Position numbers and translations under genes: made by a program. 64,000 nucleotides of DNA, taken from assembly GCF_000002995.4 (NCBI RefSeq), contig NW_025062478.1:6238001-6302000 (forward strand), written 5' to 3'. The stretch is from Brugia malayi. Its lineage: Eukaryota; Nematoda; Chromadorea; Rhabditida; Onchocercidae. Each line of letters begins with the position of its first letter. Position 1 is the stretch's first letter. Under the pieces are notes generated by a model, which was not told the origin of the DNA, ran no database searches, and was given only the letters and a program-made list of their open reading frames with translations. This document shows positions 49,036-64,000 of this stretch, piece by piece.

Positions 49036-52000
49036 ATGACGAAAAACTGCAACTGCATCCTAATTATTCTGCTGATCCTACGGCTGTGTAAAAATCAGCG
49101 ATATTTCTAGATTATTCTATCTTCGTTGTACTCTGTTCCAATCTGTTTGATTTGTTTAGCTAGCTAAAGGTTGTAGATTAAGGTTATCTGTGTGACCGCG
49201 TCGTTACACTTTAACCCTGTTCGCCTATTATTGATGCTACTTTGATTCACTATTTCATGATCTCTGACCCTCACTAACATACACTAACGTAATTTAATTA
49301 AAAATACTCTTTTCCGGGGAGTTCAGTGAACTCAAAAACTAATTGGAACAGTTGTCAAGTGAACACCAAAAGGAGCACAATTGAGTTGTGCTGTGGGATA
49401 TACACAGAACTGTTCTCAAATGGACCATCATTTTGCCTTCGTTACGGTACGTTTGCAAAAGAAATTTTGATCCCAAATGGAGCAATTGTCTTGTGTTCAT
49501 TAAAATGGAACATACACATTTGTGAATTGCTATGACATCAAATGATTTGTTATCATACTTTATGAAGAAAAATGACAATATGCAAGTATGTTGCATTGGA
49601 TTAGTAAAAGTTTTAGCATATATCACAAATATTTGAAGAGCGCCTATCTAAGATTTTTTCCTTTCTTTTTTTTTTTTTTTTTGTTGAAACAACTTTTAGA
49701 TAGATCCTAGAGTTCCATATTTCTGAAAATCATAAAATAATTGGCAGAGAAATATGTTTTAGTTCAGAGGTCAAATAAATTATTTATCACACTTTCTTTT
49801 GTTATTTGTAAAACCTGAACTCTTTTTTATAACCTTTTCTTTTCGTCTTCAATGAACTTTAAAAAAAGTTAAATTTCGGAATGGAAAATTTTTAACGATG
49901 AAAAAGTGTTCTTCGGATTTCATATGAGCATGAATGTTACGTTTTAAAGATTGCACTGTGGTTAGCAAATACAGCCGATGAATGTCTCGGAACACCCGGT
50001 GAAATTTTCGTTCCACTGCAATCTGCTTTACGAGTGCGATTCAGTGATGATATCTTTCAGCAATTATCCAGAGTAGTCGGTATTGCTTTGTTTCTTCATG
50101 CGTATTTATTTAAAACTTTGAAGTCGCTACTTAAATCAAGCCAGAAAGTTTCATACCAGAAAATAACAGTTATTTAAAAAGTTGAAGAAAAACCAGAGCA
50201 TGGAAATACTGAAAGCATAAAAAAAAGATTGGATATTATAGTTCATTCAGACTTTTGATATAGCCAGCGTTACTGCAATAAATCATAATTCAAATTATAC
50301 GATGGTAATTACCAACACTAATTACCAATGTACAAGTGTTGAGAAAATCAAAATAATCGGCAATATAAGTATTTGTCCAGAATAGTTTGTGTTTCTTTGT
50401 TTTTAATATTGTATAAATATTTCGCACTGAAGTGATTCAATATAATTGAATGTTATGATGTCTAATGTATTGAATTATCTAATTCTCATCTTTGTTTCTG
50501 GTCCAACTTTTCTTCAGTGCAAGATACTGAAAACCAATTCACATGTAAATATTCCCGCTTTGATACCAATCTTATATTCAATGATTGTAGTTGTCTCTTT
50601 TTTGTACATGTCTTTGTATCTAAATTAGAATCATCAAAATTACTTATCATCGCTCCGGCTTATCACACTGCTGCGAACACTAACAAATCATTTGCAGGCC
50701 ACTTCATTAAAAAAGATTTGTTCCGCAAACAAAACCAGAACTTCCACGATATTGATCTTGATTTTGGTATTGATTTCTGGAACCAAAATATTTGTCGTGT
50801 AACCTCCTTCATTGCTGTTTTACGAAGAAATCCTTTTTAATGAAATGATCGGTAAAAGAATTGTTGGTGTTCCCAGCAGAAGAAATCTGCGCAAAGATGG
50901 ATTTCGAAGAAGAAATTGTGATGAAAATTTGCTTTGTGATTCTAACTCATATACATAGTGGGTATGGTTTACAAACATGCACATTTGTGAAATCCATTTG
51001 GATACAAAAAAGAGACGATTACAATCAATGAATGTATGAAAGCGGGAATATTTACATGTGAATTGAATTGGTTTCTTAGTATTTTACACTGAAGAAAAAC
51101 TTGGAACCAGAAACAAAAATAAGATATAGATAATTAATCCACTATATTAGACATCGTTACATTCAATATATTCATTTTGTGTGGTGAATCACTTCAGTGC
51201 GAAATATTTATACAATATTAAATATTTTGACTATTTAAACATATTTATATTGTAAATTATTTCGACTTTCTGATCGAGTATATTACAGCTGCTGTACATA
51301 ATGCAAAACCAACTGAAGATATTGACCATGAAGATGCTTCTATAATCCAAATGTTTATTAATCTTTCAATTGATAACAAAATTTGAACTTTTTGTCAATC
51401 AATCAACTTTCTATTTCAGATCATTTATTCAAGAAGTATGTTAAACAGGTGATAATTCCTCCTCAACAGCAATGTTTTCCAGAAGGATGTGTTAAAATTC
51501 AGGATTTCCATCTCGTCGCACATCAAAATCCATCGTACGTTGGAGTAGTACCAACACCACCAAATCTGTTAACACTTAGGATTAGTGGCTTTAACTTTTA
51601 GTAAGTTTTAGTATAATTTGATGTAAATAGAAAAAATGAGGTTCGGCTAAATTCTCACAAAAATTGGTTTGAAGCAGTGAGGAATAGCTATCATTACTAA
51701 CAATTGGTTTAGTGAAAAGGAATACCACGCTTTTCTCAGTCATTCGCAATCAAATTGTCAACTAAAATCAATGTTAAAGCATCACAGGTACATTATACGG
51801 TCACTTACAACCATTACCGTTACTTTCGATGACAATACCTACATATGGGACACTAGCAATATCTGCTAACCAGCTTGTCGTAGAGGCGACATTCGATATT
51901 CAAAAGACTGTAGATAATGTGCCATATATTCGAGTTGTCAGTTGTTCTCTAATTAATGAAGTAATCCTCGCTTGGGTGGAAAATATGGGCCTGTTCACTA

Positions 52001-55000
52001 TCATCGTCAATACCAAATATCAAGTAATTATTAAAGTAGTCATTTTTATGCTTTTCACCTACTCCCTGTCAAATTTTAAAATGAATATTGGTTTCAGAAT
52101 TAAAAAAGTAATGCTTAAATATATGGCGTATGTATACCACGCATATGTTGCCTTTTCTTTAAGTTCTCTTTCGGTAAATTCTTATATTATTTGGAGCAGT
52201 AAAAGATTACAAAGTTTCGATGCAAATAAAATTGTAATATAAGATTTGCTATAGCATGAAATAACGATAAAGACTCGACAGATATTAGAAGAAACTCTTT
52301 GCATTACTGTGAATAATGTGGTCAATAATGAATTGAACAATCAACTGCTTCAGATACCAACTCAAATATCCATCCTTGATTTATATCAAATATTTTTCGA
52401 GGTATATCAAGCACCGCTTCTTTTTTTCCCTTTAAAATAAACATATTTTATTGCATCATCTTGGTTTCATTACATAAAATCTGTTTTCGAAAACATAGTA
52501 AAATACTGACTCGTTTGATCTTTAAATTGGTAGATTTTTTTTGCATGTCTTTTAAAGCAGCAATAAACTTCTTATCTATCAGAAGTTGCTGGGAATGTTT
52601 TCTTCTGGAAAGTTATCAAGCATTAAGTTATTAAGCAAGAATCAAGCACTGAGTATAATATGTTCCTTTTTGAAGTAATTTTTAGAACTCAGATAATATA
52701 AGCGGACAGAAAATGAAAAGGACTTTGGAATCGGAATCAAACTATCTGAAGGGTGAATTTTCTTCTATAAAAATTATATAATATAAATGAAAATATTTGT
52801 ACTTTTTTCCTTTCATAAAATATGCTGGAAAATTAGTTAAATGCCTTATTTAATATGAATGATACTTGTAGCTCCAATGCAACTTAAGATGCAAACGATT
52901 TCTGGAGGGATTATGTTGCAAGAATCACAGTTAAGTAGATTATTCAATACAGCTTCTTATGCCCATAAATTGGAACCAATAATTCTAAATTCATCGTCTA
53001 CCTTCCCAACAAATATAGCACTTCAGAAATCAAGCACTGTTAGTTTTCTTTTTTTTTTTCATTTGCTTTCTTTAAATTATGTTTTAAAGTTTATAAAATT
53101 TTAGTTTTAATATAAACTGTGTTTTTTCTTGAATACTTTCAATAATTTTCATCTATTTATAGAACAATAGTTGGGAAAATTCGCGGGGAAAGCTATCTCT
53201 GTTAATTCTTTCACTTAGTATTCTGGACACAAGTGCAACATATGGAAAATTTTTTATTGGACTAGATGGTGATGTGTATATTAAAGCATATGATCAAACT
53301 ATTGTTTGTTTTATTCATTTATCTCTATTGCTTCATCTGTGATAAGCCATAAATGTGATAAGCTACTTAGAAATTTTCCATGCCTGTAATTCTGTAATTC
53401 TAAGTGGTTCCTTTAATTCCATCATTCAAAAAATCTCCTCGTTATTTTTGAAATTATTCCAGTATACTTACTTGTGATACTTATTGCATTTTAATACATA
53501 TAACAATAGAAAAATTAATGATTAGAGGATATCATTTAAGTTAGCATTTTAATGTAATTTAAGCCTTTCGTTAAGCATTTCTTCACATATTCCTTTGAAT
53601 TGAAAGTTCTCTGATGATTCTCAATTTTCGTTTAAAAAAAAATAACTGCTTCAGAATCTTTATCAACGACCGAAAATGTTACGGTTCAATGAAGTAATAA
53701 ATGCAGATGCTGTTGACTTGCTGATATCGGAATATACTATCAACACGCTCCTCCTTAAAGCACATATGTAAGAATTCGATCAAAGTAAACAGTTCGAATA
53801 ATTTCATTTTGATGTACTATTCAATATGAAAACGATCCATTCAGATTGTCAAAACCATTGCAATGTTCGGGTGTATTTCCTTTCGCTAACACAAGAAAGC
53901 TAACTTGCATAATACAAAACTTGATTTTCCTGCCGAAGTTTCAGGCGCTAATATTTTCTTGTTTTTTTTTTTTTGAAGCTCCTGGGATATGCACATGTCT
54001 ATTTTTATCAAATCTGCCTCAACGAATATTTACGCTAAAATTTATTGATTATTTTAAAATAATAGTAGTAAACCTTTATTGTTGGTCATCTTACATAAAT
54101 TTCTCAAAATCCTCAATTGTTTAATTAGGATGATTAAAATGAAGAAAATATTCTTTATGATGGAAAATTGGCATTCTTAAGTTTCTTAAACTGTGTAATA
54201 AGACTTTGTTGCGATATCGGTTTACTATTGTCAGAGTTGCATTTATATGCTAGACCTTATACTTTCGAGCCTAGTGATTTCAACTTTTAATAATTGAATT
54301 AGAAATGGTAACTTTGATTTTTTCTTAATTTAACTGTTATATTTCACAATTTCAGCATTGATGCGTTCGTTTTCAATGTGAGTTCAACAACACCTGTGCT
54401 TGGTAAATTAATACGTACATCATGTGGAATAGATGAAGTTTGCTTGTCGGATAGTATTCCGGAAGTTGCCGAAATATATCCTAATAAGCAACTTCAAATT
54501 ATCATACGTACAACTGAACCGCCTAGGGCAATCATTTCGGCAGGTTTGATTACTTATGGTCTACTAGGGAAAAGTAAAATTTCGTATTAGACACTAGTAA
54601 TGTTTGGAAATTTTCAATTTTTTCTAATACAGGTAATTTTTGAATTGGAATTGTGAATTTTTTGTAAATCAGATGCTGCTATTGTGACCCTCGAAGGGCA
54701 TGCGACATTTTTCGTCGAAGGGACAACGGAAGAAATCGGCTTAATACCGTTCAGTACCACAATACAGTGCAATGTTATAAGCTTACCTGGTCGTATTGCT
54801 GGTTAGTTTTAATGCAAACTAAAATTAATTACAGAGTTATTTCAATGTGCAGTTGAATTTCTTCGGAGTTTGGAAATGCTGAGGAACTGATAGTTTCAAA
54901 ATACGGTAAATGTATGTTCAAAAGTTTTGTGAGAAAACTCTTTTGTTTGGGTGAGATTAAATTGTCAAACTTACAGGCAATATAAACCAAAATTTTGGTA

Positions 55001-55500
55001 GTTCGGATTATAAATTTTTTTTGAAGTTTCACTTTTGTTGAAGAAGGTTCAGTCTTATGCTATGTGTGAGAGCAATAAAAACATCATTAGTTGTCTAGCG
55101 ATCATCTAGCATTACAGAATAATTCTAGGTAGAAGAGACCGAAAGATTTTACTTTATCTGTTCGTGTGAGCTTATCTCGAGAATGCTGAAAATATCTTTA
55201 TTCTATCTCAACTAGCTTTATCTTAGGGTATGTTTTAATATTATTTCAGGATTAATAAAGATTAGAACGCTGCAATTTCATGAACATATCGATTTTTTCG
55301 GTCTTACACTGCAATCACTGGACAGTTTCAAGGAAGCAACGAAAGGTGCTATGATGAAAATGGTGAATGAGATACTTAGAGAAGGTATCAGTTTAAAGGA
55401 ATCAGCAACATTACGACTGTCTAATACATCGATCAGTCTGGTAGATAGGGGTATCTTATTGCAAACAAAGTTTAATATTGAGCGTAGTTTCTACCAGTAA
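49036..55500 (+). CDS. Secreted BPI/LBP/CETP-family lipid-binding protein
   Basis: BPI/LBP/CETP proteins are secreted carriers that bind phospholipid or other lipids in two related barrel domains; C. elegans NRF-5 is a member. Exons supported: 49036-49087, 49966-50079, 51420-51600, 51788-52023, 52255-52401, 52686-52752, 52872-53038, 53163-53303, 53655-53767, 54356-54543, 54673-54801, 55250-55500. Exon 1 is a signal peptide (MTKNCNCILIILLILRL). The N-terminal BPI domain shows PGEIFVPLQSALRVRF, QQLSRVVDHLFKKYVKQV, CVKIQDFHLVAHQNPSYVG and PYIRVVSCS; the C-terminal domain shows LLISEYTINTLLLKAH, GIDEVCLSDSIPE and the family-typical end LLQTKFNIERSF. One junction, 51600 to 51788, does not agree in phase (phase 2 to phase 1), so a small exon of 3n+2 bases or a correction is missing there; candidates are 51740-51756 or 51713-51756. 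About 595 residues. Intron 2 (50080-51419) holds a 107-codon open frame. Confidence 0.85.
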
Positions 55501-57200
55501 ATGCCGATTTCAGTGTAGAAATTCTCAATGCTAAATATTTCAGTTTCTTTATTTTTTTATACTGAAGTTTCTAGATAGAGATTCCTCCTTGGGTTTTTTT
55601 TGCTAGTTACTCTCATCTTTAGGATTTTATTCTGGTAACTTTATTTCATAACAAAATTCTTATTTTTAATTCATTGCATCAGTAAAAGCCCATTACTCCT
55701 TGCGATTTTATTTCATTTCGTTCAATTCTATGCTGCATTTTGGATGTTCTTTGTACATATCAAATAAAGTCACTTTTTTCTTTATTGGTTCATGCAGTCA
55801 TTTGTTACTATTTGACATTCTCAGTTTCATTCCAAATGTGAACACGTTTTTCTATGATGTAATAATAGTAAACGATGTATTTTGCAAAGAGAACTGCACA
55901 AAAGAAACAAAACGAAGTTGGCCATTTGTATATAAAATACGAAAATGAAATCCATAGAAGTTATAGTCTGTCCTTCAAAGTCTAATTACAAGTTTCTAAT
56001 GAAATTTCAGCCTGATTAAAAGTTAACGAAAAAAATAATCTTAAAATAAACCTATTCTCTTGGAAGTAGTTCCTCAAATTTTAATATTTTTCATTACCAA
56101 TCAACTATGACTTTAGTCATTGACGTAATATTCTTAACTAATAAAATCTATGCTCATTTGGCCGAGAAATAGATAATATTGATGGATTACAACAGGCATA
56201 GTACACTAACGCCAATCTTTTTTGACTTAACATTAACTTCTCTGGCATCTCGATGAGCTGCTTTGAATGATTAGTGGAAATTGATCGATGCATGTGCATC
56301 TGAGTTTCTATCATTCCACACTAATGAGGCATATTTCCAACTCGAGCCATGCACATCGGACAATGTGAAATGCAGGAAGTTCATTCCCATCTCTTCTTGA
56401 GTGATACCTTAAATTGAATTGATATTTCTGTTGGATATAACTGAAATTTCAAAAAAACTGATAAGAATGAAAAGTGGCAAATGATGCAATAATATGTATT
56501 AGGGAATTTACGCACTGGCTTGCCACGGCTTGAATTGACTAATAATTGTGCTTTTTATTTTTGGAAAAAAGGAAGACGTATATTAATTAGAGCGATGGAC
56601 AAACCGTGACATTTCTTCTCGAGAGATATTAGAGTTCAGATGTATTAATTAAAAAAATACAGCAAGTGAAATTGAGACGTCAAGTTTTCATCCATGCATT
56701 TCTGATCGATAGCATTAAGTTCGGATATCGGTGAGTGGAGGGAGTGGTGTTCAGTGTGAGGCGGGGTTTTGACGTAGGGAAGACAAAAGGGGGAAAGTAA
56801 ATAAATGAGTTCACGCACGCAAGGTAGATGTATCGCTATGTTTTCATGCGCGAACACTAGTTTATTACAGAATTCTAGCAGTGTCATTTACACGTGTTGC
56901 TAATAACATTAGATGCATGAAACTGTTGTTGATATGTAAATGAGCTGTTCTTTACAGTAGCATGTCAGTTTCTTTTTCTTTTTGAAATTCATATTTTCTG
57001 ATTGACTTTTATAGTATGTGCCTCTCCCTTTAAGAAAGTTTTTTCTGCGGAATATGTTCTGGAGCAGATGTATATATCACTTATTATCGGAAGAATTTCA
57101 TAACAGGAAAAACAGGTATGAAGGCTGAGAACAAGACGGCTGCATATTCCCATATGTACAACCGAAAATTGTTAGAATTATAATTATTTTGCAGCTAAAC
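55501..57200. promoter_or_regulatory. Upstream region of the SWI/SNF ATPase gene
   Basis: About 1.7 kb. Bases roughly 56700-56860 are G-rich (gtggagggagtgg, gaggcgggg) compared with the AT-rich surroundings and may be promoter sequence. A ttttgcag acceptor at 57187-57194 lies just before the start codon, fitting a leader exon or spliced-leader addition. The 55700-55948 open frame is not supported. Confidence 0.4.

Positions 57201-64000
<6,800 letters not shown>

Noticed and set aside
53846..54124. Candidate extra exon in the BPI gene (after the ttcag near 53846)
   Set aside because: It keeps phase from 53767, but the translation soon becomes Phe-rich and non-family-like; the exon at 54356 fits both phase and family.

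Overview
This is nuclear DNA from a metazoan, very probably a filarial (onchocercid) nematode. It is AT-rich (I estimate about 30% GC). Genes are cut into many short exons of about 80-250 nt with GT-AG or occasional GC-AG introns, and several start codons sit a few bases behind a 3' splice signal, as expected for trans-spliced nematode mRNAs. Gene families and architectures are nematode-like (SCD-2/ALK receptor, an expanded TTBK/CK1-type kinase, BPI/LBP lipid carrier). I saw no bacterial features, CRISPR array, tRNA or rRNA.

Layout, left to right: (1) 3' part of a striatin gene, + strand, 202-3781, running in from the left. (2) An ATP-grasp-fold protein, - strand, 5591-9518. (3) A small four-helix membrane protein of the TMEM272-like family, + strand, 13187-15263. 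(4) A complete ALK-type receptor tyrosine kinase, + strand, 20326-30971; my 28-exon model closes in frame at 1459 residues. (5) A TTBK/CK1-like kinase lacking key catalytic residues, - strand, 32179-36502. (6) DGAT1-type diacylglycerol acyltransferase, + strand, 38067-42071. (7) A 70-residue unknown protein, + strand, 43027-43537. (8) PPP1R11/inhibitor-3, - strand, 43700-44628. (9) A small basic protein with a tandemly duplicated exon, + strand, 45332-46685. (10) A secreted BPI/LBP/CETP-family lipid-binding protein, + strand, 49036-55500. (11) The SWI/SNF ATPase (BRM/BRG1, SWSN-4), + strand, 57201 to the right edge, cut inside its bromodomain.

The genes look like unlinked housekeeping and signalling functions rather than a dedicated cluster: phosphatase complex scaffold (striatin), phosphatase regulator (PPP1R11), receptor signalling (ALK), lipid synthesis and transport (DGAT1, BPI), chromatin remodelling (SWSN-4). 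The most unusual signals are: a full-length kinase-fold protein with three catalytic positions replaced; an ATP-grasp protein with altered ligand-binding positions; four inferred GC-AG introns in about 110; a recent in-frame exon duplication; and inverted repeats in intron and intergenic DNA. Exon boundaries were assigned by eye from splice signals, phase and family conservation; no alignment or transcript data were available.
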